In this document: positions 1-7,028 of the stretch, one piece after another
How the letters are laid out: each line of letters opens with the position of its first letter
Position numbering within the stretch: the first letter of the stretch is position 1
Assembly: GCA_044340485.1 (NCBI GenBank)
Contig: JBIITN010000017.1
Location: 1 to 39,762 of the forward strand
From: UBA2093 sp044340485
Lineage (GTDB): Bacteria; Actinomycetota; Acidimicrobiia; Acidimicrobiales; Ilumatobacteraceae
DNA length: 39,762 nt
Reading direction: 5' to 3'
Position numbers and translations under genes: made by a program
Notes under the pieces: model-generated
Told to the model about the DNA's origin: nothing
The model's input: the letters and a program-made list of their open reading frames with translations, nothing else
Database searches by the model: none

Positions 1-1
1 T

Positions 2-112
2 TGTGCACCGGGGGTACATGTGCTGGGCGAAGCGACATTGCCAAACGCCGACATCTTGACCGCAGTCTTGGCCTCTGGCCTGACCTTGCATCAATTCGTG
101 GGACACGAATAA
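2..112 (+). CDS. C-terminal end of an unrecognised gene (partial)
   Basis: An open frame enters from the left edge and ends at TAA (110-112), giving 36 residues that include GVHVLGEATLPNADILTAVL and end in QFVGHE. The composition is ordinary for a folded protein, and this frame is more convincing than the Cys/Arg-rich reading starting at base 1. I do not recognise the family: a C-terminal piece of an enzyme or transporter subunit is possible. The last seven codons lie inside the first copy of a direct repeat (88-111) that recurs just downstream, so the gene end may have been duplicated. Confidence 0.45.
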   Translation, partial: CAPGVHVLGEATLPNADILTAVLASGLTLHQFVGHE

Positions 113-165
113 CCGGCATCAATTCGTCGGTCATGAGTGACCGCAATCGGCACGGGACACGAATA
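88..165. repeat. Tandem partial duplication with nested inverted repeats
   Basis: GCATCAATTCGT occurs at 88-99 and 116-127, and GGGACACGAATA at 100-111 and 154-165. In the first copy the two blocks are contiguous. In the second they are separated by 26 bases (128-153) that contain a perfect inverted repeat, CGGTCA-tgag-TGACCG (128-143). The first copy itself forms ATTCGT-gggac-ACGAAT (94-110). All of this sits between the end of the upstream gene and the fur-like gene, so it could act as a terminator, as a small mobile or REP-like unit, or simply be a local duplication scar. Confidence 0.7.
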
Positions 166-168
166 GAC

Positions 169-205
169 ATTCTCACTAGTTCTCATTACTAGTGATTCTC
201 GCTAG
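169..205. promoter_or_regulatory. Putative operator of the Fur-family gene
   Basis: A perfect inverted repeat CACTAGT-tctcatt-ACTAGTG lies at 174-194. It is flanked by direct repeats ATTCTCACTAG (169-179) and ATTCTCGCTAG (195-205). The element runs straight into the proposed -10 box of the regulator gene, the usual position for an autoregulatory site. Binding by the adjacent protein is inferred. Confidence 0.5.
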
Positions 206-208
206 CCT
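203..208 (+). promoter_or_regulatory. -10 box for the fur-like gene (leaderless)
   Basis: TAGCCT is followed by exactly six bases and then the GTG start at 215. There is no Shine-Dalgarno sequence. This spacing predicts transcription starting at the start codon, as at several other genes in this window. Confidence 0.55.
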
Positions 209-214
209 TGAGGC

Positions 215-664
215 GTGCACAACCACAACCATCACAACGATGCGCTCTACAAAGACATCGCTGCTCGTTTGATGGCTGCGGGACAGCGTTTCACCACCAA
301 CCGTCGCACCATTGTCGATGCTTTGTGCGGGGGCGATCGACCTCTATCGATTCCCGAGATCTTGAAGGCCACGTCGTTGGCGCAGTCGTCGTTGTATCGC
401 AATCTCACCGTGCTGGAAGCGGCAGGGGTCGTTACTCGGGTGATCACCACTGATGAATGGGGACGGTTCGAGTTGAGCGAAGAACTCACCGGCCACCATC
501 ACCACTTGGTGTGCAGTCAATGTGGGGCAGTCACAGACGTGACTATTCCCGACGACGTCGAGACAGACCTTGACGTTGCGTTAGCGAAACTTGCCACACG
601 CGCAGGCTTTGAACTCAGTCACCACCGACTTGATTTAGTCGGATTGTGTTCTAGTTGTCAGTGA
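215..664 (+). CDS. Fur-family metalloregulator (Zur/Fur-like)
   Basis: This 149-residue protein has the Fur-family layout. An N-terminal winged helix (about residues 10-85) contains the typical SSLYRNLTVLEAAGVV recognition region, followed by a metal-binding dimerisation half with HHHHLVCSQCG (H94-H97, C100, C103) and a C-terminal CSSC pair (C145, C148). The two Cys pairs fit a structural zinc site. The His-rich N terminus (HNHNHHN) and the HHHH stretch would suit a zinc-responsive member (Zur), but the metal cannot be fixed from sequence. The GTG start is supported by the -10 box six bases upstream. The last 14 bases overlap the 3' end of the opposing DUF1003 gene. Confidence 0.88.
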   Translation: MHNHNHHNDALYKDIAARLMAAGQRFTTNRRTIVDALCGGDRPLSIPEILKATSLAQSSLYRNLTVLEAAGVVTRVITTDEWGRFELSEELTGHHHHLVCSQCGAVTDVTIPDDVETDLDVALAKLATRAGFELSHHRLDLVGLCSSCQ

Positions 665-1142
665 GTTTTTCTACTTTTTCGGACAACACGTGAACTGCTT
701 CGGTGAGTTTCTTCACCTGTTCTTCTAAGTCATCGCTTGTTGCAACATCCGCCAACGCCAAACGCACACCGGCTAACTCGCGAGCCAAATACTCAGCGTC
801 TTCTTGCGTGCGAATTGCGACGTTGCGATCACGTTGTGATTGTTTATGTTCACGATCTTCTTGACGATTTTGGGCAAGCAAAATAAGAGGTGCTGCATAT
901 GAAGCCTGCAATGACAACACGAGCGTCAACAAGATGAACGGGTATTCGTCCCATTGCATAAATTCAAATGTTGCGTTCAGCGCAATCCAAATAAGCACGA
1001 TGATCGACTGGATCACCAGATATTGCGCCGTGCCAAGAAAACGTGCGATGTATTCACTGAATTGACCAAACGCTTCACCGTCGTAGCGCATGGAAAAGCG
1101 CCGACGCCGACGTGGCGTTGCAAGATCTTCGCGGCGCCTCAT
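651..1142 (-). CDS. DUF1003 membrane protein
   Basis: This 163-residue protein has an Arg-rich cytoplasmic N terminus, two hydrophobic segments (about 37-58 and 67-92) and a charged C-terminal helix likely to form a coiled coil (about 125-162). The pattern, including LNATFEFMQWDEYPFILL and the ASYAAPLILLAQNRQ region, is that of the DUF1003 family, whose role is unknown. Its ATG overlaps the stop of the upstream MgtE-N/CBS gene as ATGA (1139-1142), so the two are probably translationally coupled and may share a role in ion homeostasis (inference). Confidence 0.85.
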   Translation of the reverse strand: MRRREDLATPRRRRRFSMRYDGEAFGQFSEYIARFLGTAQYLVIQSIIVLIWIALNATFEFMQWDEYPFILLTLVLSLQASYAAPLILLAQNRQEDREHKQSQRDRNVAIRTQEDAEYLARELAGVRLALADVATSDDLEEQVKKLTEAVHVLSEKVEKLTDN

Positions 1143-2371
1143 GATGTCACTCCTTCCACAGAGCGACGACGTTGACGCCAGTCGGCCGGCAACATTTGGT
1201 CGAGCACATCGTCGACTGTGATGGCACCAAGGAGACGCCCCGCCTCATCACACACACCAACGGTCATCAACTTGTATGCAGCAAGACGTTCTGCCACTTC
1301 ACGGTCTGATGCTGTTGGCAAAATGGTGGGCTCTTGCACAACACAACGCGACAACTCGGTGCTTGGTGGTTCGCGCAACAAACGTTGAAAATGCACCACG
1401 CCAAGGTATGTACCAGTGGGTGCTTTAAATGGTGGTTGCGTGACAAACACTGTTGATGCAATTGACACCAGCCAGTCGGGGTCACGCACTTGTGCAAGGG
1501 CTTCGGCAACTGTATTGGTGGGACCCATCACGATGATGTCGGGTGTCATCAATGAACCAGCAGTGCCTTCTTGATACTGCAGCAACGTACGCACAACTTC
1601 GGCATCGTCTTCGTCCATTGCATCGAGAATCGCACAGCGTTGTTGCGCAGGCATTTCCGCAAGCAAGTCGGCGAGGTCGTCGTATTCCATTTCATCTAAC
1701 ACGTCGATCAGACGGTCAAGATCAAGAGTTGCGATGATGTTTAACTGTTCGCTTTCTGGCAACTCTTCAAGAAGGTCAGCAAGACGATCGTCGTCCATTT
1801 CTTTTGCCAGCATTTGCCGTTGCACCGGTGGCAGTGCACGTACAACTGCGGCAACATCGCTTGGGTGCATGTCACGCAGTCGCGCAGCTTCAGCTGCCAT
1901 CTCTGTTGCAGCAGCAAACAATCCTGTTGCTTCATGCCAATCAACAAGTCGATATGTTGCACGACGCCCCAGCATTCCCGCGCGCGAGAGTCGAATTTTT
2001 GTTACTTCCCAACCGTGCTCGCGATCGGTCACAGTGGGTCGTAGTGCCACATCGCTGACGCGTTCAGCGCCGACGCGCTGATCAATAACGTCGGCACCGA
2101 GAAGTCGTTCACCCGAGCGTGATTTGAAGGGGTGAAGGTCGACGTCCCACGACCGCAGTCGCACGCCAGCAGAATCAAGCCCTCCTACACGGGCGGCGTT
2201 CACAAAAATTCGTCGACGCTGGCTGGTGGCCACAAACCCGGTCACACGTGGGGGCGCACCGCGGCGACCAGGGACCACCACGATGTCGTCAATGCGACCG
2301 ATGGCCGAGCCACCCACGTCCAATAGCGGCAGGCGCATGATTCGAAATGCATAAATAAGCTCGCCTGCCAT
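1139..2371 (-). CDS. PRC-barrel / MgtE N-domain / CBS protein lacking the transport domain
   Basis: This 410-residue protein begins with a PRC-barrel-like beta-rich region (about 10-90). It continues with Leu/Asp-rich helical repeats of the MgtE N-terminal domain (about 165-275; e.g. LEELPESEQLNIIATLDLDR) and a CBS pair (about 280-400, with LMTPDIIVMGPTNTVAEAL and LLGAITVDDVLDQML). In MgtE these domains sense magnesium and gate the channel, but the membrane channel domain is absent here. It is therefore more likely a sensor or regulatory protein than a transporter. It is coupled to the downstream DUF1003 gene by a 4-base overlap. The ATG start is supported by a -10 box TACCCT seven bases upstream. 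Confidence 0.85.
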   Translation of the reverse strand: MAGELIYAFRIMRLPLLDVGGSAIGRIDDIVVVPGRRGAPPRVTGFVATSQRRRIFVNAARVGGLDSAGVRLRSWDVDLHPFKSRSGERLLGADVIDQRVGAERVSDVALRPTVTDREHGWEVTKIRLSRAGMLGRRATYRLVDWHEATGLFAAATEMAAEAARLRDMHPSDVAAVVRALPPVQRQMLAKEMDDDRLADLLEELPESEQLNIIATLDLDRLIDVLDEMEYDDLADLLAEMPAQQRCAILDAMDEDDAEVVRTLLQYQEGTAGSLMTPDIIVMGPTNTVAEALAQVRDPDWLVSIASTVFVTQPPFKAPTGTYLGVVHFQRLLREPPSTELSRCVVQEPTILPTASDREVAERLAAYKLMTVGVCDEAGRLLGAITVDDVLDQMLPADWRQRRRSVEGVTS

Positions 2372-2378
2372 ACGGGCA

Positions 2379-2384
2379 AGGGTA
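2379..2384 (-). promoter_or_regulatory. -10 box for the MgtE-N/CBS gene
   Basis: On the minus strand TACCCT stands seven bases before the ATG at 2371 with no Shine-Dalgarno sequence between, which predicts a leaderless or nearly leaderless transcript. Confidence 0.45.
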
Positions 2385-2434
2385 CTCTCGCGCGTTGTTC
2401 AGATGGTGGTGGGTTTTGTACGGGGTTCGTCCGA

Positions 2435-2440
2435 TAACCT
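2435..2440 (+). promoter_or_regulatory. Possible -10 box for tRNA-Ala
   Basis: TAACCT lies ten bases before the first base of the tRNA, a suitable position for its promoter. No convincing -35 hexamer is visible. Confidence 0.35.
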
Positions 2441-2450
2441 AAATCGCTCT

Positions 2451-2526
2451 GGGGACGTAGCTCAATTGGTAGAGCGCCTGCTTTGCAAGCAGGAGGTCGT
2501 GGGTTCGATTCCCATCGTCTCCACCA
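2451..2526 (+). tRNA. tRNA-Ala (TGC)
   Basis: A full cloverleaf can be folded. The acceptor stem is GGGGACG/CGTCTCC, the D arm contains AGCTCAATTGGTAGAGC, the anticodon arm is CCTGC-TTTGCAA-GCAGG with anticodon TGC, and the T arm is GTGGGTTCGATTCCCAT. The discriminator is A2523 and the CCA end is encoded (2524-2526). Anticodon TGC reads GCN alanine codons. Confidence 0.96.
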
Positions 2527-2544
2527 GATCGCTTCACTTTCATC

Positions 2545-3411
2545 ATGTCGACTCACACCGCTGTCCTTCTCATCTCGTGCCCCGATCGTGCCGGCATAGT
2601 TGCTGCTGTTGCGGCATGGGTCACCGATGCTGGCGGCAACATCGTGCACGCCGAGCAACACACCGATCCTCAAGATGCGATGTTTTTCCAACGTGTGGAG
2701 TTCACCCACGATGGGTCGCAGTCACTTGATCAGTTGTCGTCGCAGTTCAATACCGCTGTTGCGCAACGTTTTGGCATGACCTATTCGTTACGTGCGTTGC
2801 CATGGCGCCCGCGCACTGCGATCTTGTCGTCAAAGGCCGTGCATTGTTTGGCAGACATGTTGACCCGTTCGAAATACGGTGATCTTGGTCTTGATATACA
2901 AGCGGTGATCTCGAATCATGATGATCATCGCAGTTTGGTGGAGGCATTTGATTATCGCTTCGTGCACATCCCGGTGGTGGGTAACGAGGCAACTGCGCGC
3001 ATCGAGCAAGAAAAAAGCATTGATGCGCTGTTAGAACAACTCGATGTTGACGTAGTGATCCTTGCGCGATACATGTTGATTTTGCCGCAGTGGTTTGCAG
3101 AAAAATGGAGTGGTCGCATGATCAACATCCATCATTCGTTCTTGCCGGCGTTCATTGGTGCAAATCCCTATCGACAAGCACATGATCGCGGTGTGAAAAT
3201 TATCGGTGCGACGGCCCATTACGTCACGTCGGACCTTGACGAGGGTCCAATCATCGAACAAGACGTGGCGCGGGTGTCTCACCGTGACGATGTGAGTGAT
3301 CTCACCAGTCGCGGGCGTGACCTTGAAACAGTCGTGTTGGCCCGTGCGGTACGAGCTCATGTTGAGCACCGCGTGTTGGTGTGGAACAACCGCACCGTCG
3401 TATTTGGCTGA
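2545..3411 (+). CDS. purU: Formyltetrahydrofolate deformylase
   Basis: This 288-residue enzyme hydrolyses 10-formyltetrahydrofolate to formate and tetrahydrofolate, balancing the one-carbon pool and feeding formate to purine synthesis. An N-terminal ACT domain (about 5-80; LISCPDRAGIVAAVA) precedes the formyltransferase fold. The catalytic Asn-His-Asp set is visible as N194 and H196 in INIHHSFLPAF and D232 in LDEGPIIEQD. The length is normal for the family. The ATG follows the tRNA-Ala 3' end by only 18 bases and has no Shine-Dalgarno sequence or -10 box of its own, so the gene may be expressed by read-through of the tRNA transcript. Confidence 0.95.
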   Translation: MSTHTAVLLISCPDRAGIVAAVAAWVTDAGGNIVHAEQHTDPQDAMFFQRVEFTHDGSQSLDQLSSQFNTAVAQRFGMTYSLRALPWRPRTAILSSKAVHCLADMLTRSKYGDLGLDIQAVISNHDDHRSLVEAFDYRFVHIPVVGNEATARIEQEKSIDALLEQLDVDVVILARYMLILPQWFAEKWSGRMINIHHSFLPAFIGANPYRQAHDRGVKIIGATAHYVTSDLDEGPIIEQDVARVSHRDDVSDLTSRGRDLETVVLARAVRAHVEHRVLVWNNRTVVFG

Positions 3412-3504
3412 TCTGTGCGTTCGCCGCATTAACTGCGCTGGGAGCACTTGTATCAAGGGTTTTCAGAGCCCTCTCTGGCTTCGGGAAACTGCGAAAAATG
3501 GCAC

Positions 3505-3553
3505 TAACCTTCACCTACGACCTACCCCCCGGTAGATCCCCGAACTAAGGAGT
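3505..3553 (+). promoter_or_regulatory. Leader of the thiolase gene: -10 box, hairpin and strong RBS
   Basis: A candidate -10 box TAACCT (3505-3510) is followed by a small perfect hairpin, CTACC-cccc-GGTAG (3522-3535), and then AAGGAG (3548-3553) four bases before the ATG. Unlike many genes here, this one appears to have a real 5' leader with a near-ideal Shine-Dalgarno sequence, which suggests high expression. Confidence 0.45.
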
Positions 3554-3557
3554 TCCC

Positions 3558-4727
3558 ATGCAGTCAGCAGTCATCGTTGACGTCATCCGTACGCCACTTG
3601 GAAAGCGCAACGGACGTTTGAAGGAATGGCATCCCGTTGATCTCGCTGGTGTCACGTTGAAGGCTCTCGTTGAGCGCAACAATTTTGATCCCGCTCTTAT
3701 CGACGACGTCATTATGGGCTGCGTCATGCAAGTGGGCGAGCAGTCAGTAAACGTTGCTCGTAACGCAGTTCTCGCAGCTGGTCTCCCTGAAACCATTCCT
3801 GGCACCACAGTGGACCGCCAGTGTGGTTCCAGCCAGCAAGCAGCACACTTTGCTGCACAAGGCGTGATGGCCGGTGCATACGACATTGTTATTGCATCTG
3901 GTGTTGAGTTGATGACACGCGTGCCAATGGGTTCATCAGTTGCCGACGGCAAGTTTGGTTTCCCATTTGGTCCAATGGTGGGTGCACGGTATGCATCTGT
4001 TGGCGGACTCGTCCCACAGGGCATCTCTGCAGAGTTGATCGCCGACAAGTGGGGCCTTACTCGTGACGACATGGATGCATTTGGTGTGCGTTCACAAACA
4101 CTTGCTCAGCAGGCAACCAAAGAAGGACGCTTCGAGGGCGAAATCCTTCCAGTGCTTGATGCTGAAGGAAAGTTGATGACAACAGATGAGGGACTTCGTG
4201 AAACAACTACCGAGTCACTTGGCAAGTTGAAGCCATCATTCCGTCCAGAAGAAGAAGGTGGCCGCGTGACTGCTGGTAACTCCAGTCAAATCACCGACGG
4301 TGCGTCAGCAGCTCTCATCATGAGTGAAGAAATGGCAAACAAGTTGGGCCTGAAGCCACGCGCTCGTTTTGTTAACTTCTCACTTGCTGGTGATGACCCA
4401 CGCCTCATGCTCACCGCTCCAATTCCAGCAACGCACAAGGTTCTTGAGCGCGCCGGTATGAAGATCGACGACATGGATGTTGTAGAGATCAATGAAGCAT
4501 TTGCATCTGTTGTTCTTGCATGGGAGAAGGAACTTCGCCCCGACATGAGCCGCGTTAACCGCAACGGTGGTGCAATTGCACTCGGTCACCCACTTGGCGC
4601 ATCAGGCACACGCCTTCTTGCAACATTGGTGAACGAACTTGAGCGCACCGGTGGTCGCTTTGGTCTCCAGACAATGTGCGAAGGTGGCGGCATGGCCAAT
4701 GCAACCATCATCGAGCGTCTTGGCTGA
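3558..4727 (+). CDS. Thiolase (acetyl-CoA C-acyltransferase)
   Basis: This 389-residue protein has the full thiolase signature. The nucleophilic Cys is C89 in VDRQCGSSQQA. NEAFA, the catalytic GHPLG histidine (H344) and the second catalytic cysteine C374 in CEGGGMANATIIE follow. Thiolases cleave 3-ketoacyl-CoA to acetyl-CoA in beta-oxidation or condense two acetyl-CoA. No other beta-oxidation gene lies nearby, so the substrate cannot be assigned; fatty-acid or sterol side-chain degradation is typical of FadA-type members in Actinobacteria. Its codon choice (heavy use of GTT, GCA, AAG) and strong ribosome-binding site suggest abundant expression. Confidence 0.93.
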   Translation: MQSAVIVDVIRTPLGKRNGRLKEWHPVDLAGVTLKALVERNNFDPALIDDVIMGCVMQVGEQSVNVARNAVLAAGLPETIPGTTVDRQCGSSQQAAHFAAQGVMAGAYDIVIASGVELMTRVPMGSSVADGKFGFPFGPMVGARYASVGGLVPQGISAELIADKWGLTRDDMDAFGVRSQTLAQQATKEGRFEGEILPVLDAEGKLMTTDEGLRETTTESLGKLKPSFRPEEEGGRVTAGNSSQITDGASAALIMSEEMANKLGLKPRARFVNFSLAGDDPRLMLTAPIPATHKVLERAGMKIDDMDVVEINEAFASVVLAWEKELRPDMSRVNRNGGAIALGHPLGASGTRLLATLVNELERTGGRFGLQTMCEGGGMANATIIERLG

Positions 4728-4773
4728 TCTGTTTCGTTTCGCGAGACACGTTTAGCGTTTTTACAAGAGCACC

Positions 4774-5040
4774 ATGCCAGCGTTTTCCACCGTCATCTGG
4801 GTGGGCGTTGGTGTGGTGCTTTTGCTTTTTATTTGGAAAACAGGCATCGCGCTGTTGCGCAGTATGACCAATTCATTGCCGCCACCTCCGCCAGCAGGTG
4901 AGATGCGCAAAATTAACGTGCGGTATCGCTGCAACATTTGTGGCGTTGAACTGCGCGTGGTGATGGCACCCGATGAAGATCCTCCACCGCCCAAGCATTG
5001 CTTGGAAGACATGGATGAGATCGCACCGCTCTACGAATAG
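4774..5040 (+). CDS. Small membrane-anchored protein with a Cys-pair domain
   Basis: This 88-residue protein has one N-terminal membrane segment (about 6-27), a Pro-rich linker (PPPPPAG) and a short C-terminal domain with YRCNICGVELRVVMAP and a later Cys (KHCLEDMD). The C-x2-C plus Cys arrangement looks like a small zinc-ribbon or redox motif facing the cytoplasm or the outside. I do not know its function. It lies 46 bases after the thiolase gene and could share its transcript. Confidence 0.7.
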   Translation: MPAFSTVIWVGVGVVLLLFIWKTGIALLRSMTNSLPPPPPAGEMRKINVRYRCNICGVELRVVMAPDEDPPPPKHCLEDMDEIAPLYE

Positions 5041-5053
5041 AGCATTTGCTTTG

Positions 5054-5074
5054 CGCGCTGTTTGTGTAGGCGCG
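5054..5074. terminator. Possible hairpin between convergent genes
   Basis: CGCGC (5054-5058) can pair with GCGCG (5070-5074) across an 11-base loop. No run of T follows, so terminator function is only suggested by its position between two genes that meet tail to tail. Confidence 0.25.
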
Positions 5075-5079
5075 TGTAA

Positions 5080-6951
5080 CTATTTCGTCACAACCGGGCT
5101 TCGCGCGTTACCAGCCACCACGCGATAGTTCTGCACCCATTTGGTAAATGTTGTGGCGGTAAACCTGCCATTTTTCTTCACTTCTATTGGTGTCACTGTG
5201 CGCCAAGCACCGTACTTGAACACTTGCAACTCCACTTCTTTGCCACGAAGTTCTGGTGACACCCGGCCTGAGAAGGAAACAACCAAATCTTCACGTGTTG
5301 CAGAGAGACGTGGGCGAATTTGTTTGATTGTCATCGTGAATGGATGACTCATCGAACCAGCAGAGTTAGTGGCGGTGATGGTGAACCTAAACGTGCCTTG
5401 TCGTTTTGCTTTACCGGTGATAGCACCCGTCGTGGCGTTAAGGGCAAGACCCTTTGGTAACGCACCGCTAGTAACTGAATATGTTGCTATGGGTGTTCCG
5501 TTTGCACTCACACCATCGGAATAGTTTTTGCCAAAACGTGGTGCGGCAAGCGTGTTGTCTTTCCATTCCCATGGAATACGTGTCAGTGATTTCAACTGCA
5601 CAGCTGTTGATTGCTCACCCCAACCCAATGATGCTGAGGCAAGACCAAGTGGTATGTCAACATTCAACAACTGTGTGATGTAGAGAAGAAGTGGAAGATA
5701 AAAAACCAAAAAGGCGATTTGCTCGTCGTCGAGTGCAGGGCCTTCTTCAGTAGGTGCAAGGAAAATTTCGTTCACACATACATCAATCTCTGGCCATGCT
5801 GAGACACGGGGATCAGACAACGCGTCTGCCATTCCGCGCCCAATACTGGTGATGTGGAAAAGAGGTTCAGTGCTTCCAAAACTATCCCAGGAGAACTTTT
5901 CTGGATCAAAGTTTGGTAGTGGCACAAGTGCGTAGAAGCGACTGAGAATACATAAGGGGAATAATAGATCTGGCTCCTCGCTGGCGGTGGCCTCACTACG
6001 TGTGGTTGGGGTCAAGGCCAAAGGTGCTTGCGGTGCTAATGACATAGCAGATGACAACAGAGATCGTGTCAGTGAAGGGGAACTTGTGTTGTTTGTGTGA
6101 GTAGAAGCTGCAACAACGTTGAAGAAACCACAATCACCGTAAAAGCACATATTGGAAATGACCGCTGGAAACAAGGTAGCAAAGTATGCAAGTGATGGCT
6201 GCAAACGTCGCCCTGTTGCATTCACCAGTGTCCCGTAGATGTCACTAAATAGTGAACATGGAAGAATATCGTTTGCAATCGAGATGTCTAGCGAAGCGAG
6301 ATTCACATTGCAATCTGAATAATTCTCCTGTCCCAACGCCTCTTCCAAAATAGCAGTAAGCCCTTGGGATTCTTCGTCAAATGAGTTTCGTCCACTGATG
6401 TCTGCTGTTGCAATAGTTACACCATTGCGTTTTGCTAGCAAAGTGGTGTTACTCGGGAAGGGAAGATAATCCCCTGAAGCAGAATCACTTGATGCATAAC
6501 TAGCGCATCCGAGCCCAAATAGACCAGGAGCACTCAAAGGCGGCGCAAAGGTGGATATTGGTATGTCAAATAGTGAATTGAAATTAGTATCGCTCACACT
6601 GTCGAAAAAATCTTCCATGTAATCGACGTTGTCAGTAACATCAACAACTGTTGCTCCATTGACAACCTCAAAGGTCACATCTTGTGAGCTAGTAATTGGT
6701 TGACCATCAGTGCCTTCAATTGTGAAGGTGGTGAGGTACTCCCTCCCTATCCCAATTTTTCCCACGCCAAAATAAGGCCTGCATAACTGAAAGTCGCTCT
6801 CATCGTTGTTGGTGTCGACAGAGCCATTTTGGTCGTCGGTGGAGGTGGCGTTGCTGGCGTTGGCCTGGTCAATAGCGATAGTTGTAGTTGTGGCCAGAAC
6901 GGGCGCAAGGAAGATGCCAATACGTCGTGCCAATGTGCTTTTGCGTCTCAT
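5080..6951 (-). CDS. Exported protein with a putative-Ig (He_PIG-like) domain
   Basis: This 623-residue protein starts with a typical signal peptide (MRRKSTLARRIGIFLAPVLA, likely cleaved near residue 32 after QANA). A long Ser/Thr/Asp-rich region follows with no family I recognise. Near residues 490-555 is an Ig-like repeat of the He_PIG type (the motif GLALNATTGAITGKA followed by FTITATNSAG), and a beta-rich C terminus ends in an ARSPVVTK tail. Such domains usually bind ligands or partners at the surface. No sortase motif or C-terminal membrane anchor is seen, so it is probably secreted or held non-covalently. The ATG is preceded by TTTGAGGTAGAG, a weak ribosome-binding site. Confidence 0.78.
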   Translation of the reverse strand: MRRKSTLARRIGIFLAPVLATTTTIAIDQANASNATSTDDQNGSVDTNNDESDFQLCRPYFGVGKIGIGREYLTTFTIEGTDGQPITSSQDVTFEVVNGATVVDVTDNVDYMEDFFDSVSDTNFNSLFDIPISTFAPPLSAPGLFGLGCASYASSDSASGDYLPFPSNTTLLAKRNGVTIATADISGRNSFDEESQGLTAILEEALGQENYSDCNVNLASLDISIANDILPCSLFSDIYGTLVNATGRRLQPSLAYFATLFPAVISNMCFYGDCGFFNVVAASTHTNNTSSPSLTRSLLSSAMSLAPQAPLALTPTTRSEATASEEPDLLFPLCILSRFYALVPLPNFDPEKFSWDSFGSTEPLFHITSIGRGMADALSDPRVSAWPEIDVCVNEIFLAPTEEGPALDDEQIAFLVFYLPLLLYITQLLNVDIPLGLASASLGWGEQSTAVQLKSLTRIPWEWKDNTLAAPRFGKNYSDGVSANGTPIATYSVTSGALPKGLALNATTGAITGKAKRQGTFRFTITATNSAGSMSHPFTMTIKQIRPRLSATREDLVVSFSGRVSPELRGKEVELQVFKYGAWRTVTPIEVKKNGRFTATTFTKWVQNYRVVAGNARSPVVTK

Positions 6952-6967
6952 TTTGTCTCTACCTCAA

Positions 6968-6985
6968 ATTAAATGCATATTTAAT
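6968..6985. promoter_or_regulatory. AT-rich 18-bp palindrome upstream of the exported-protein gene
   Basis: ATTAAAT-gcat-ATTTAAT is a perfect inverted repeat located 16 bases before the start of the exported-protein gene on the minus strand. Its position in the likely promoter or leader fits an operator. The cognate regulator is unknown. Confidence 0.45.
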
Positions 6986-7016
6986 CTACATCAGATTACC
7001 GGTGGCGCAACGCAAG

Positions 7017-7022
7017 TAACGT
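7017..7022 (+). promoter_or_regulatory. -10 box for the GNAT-like gene (leaderless)
   Basis: TAACGT is followed by six bases and the ATG at 7029, with no Shine-Dalgarno sequence. Confidence 0.45.
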
Positions 7023-7028
7023 GTTTTC

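Noticed and set aside
1..192. Cys/Arg-rich 63-codon reading from base 1
   Set aside because: Another frame (2-112) gives a normal protein C terminus over the same bases, and this reading continues through the repeats and the operator region.
2242..2709. Minus-strand reading spanning tRNA-Ala and the purU start
   Set aside because: It runs through a certain tRNA and two well-supported genes; its sequence is antisense of the tRNA and shows no domain.
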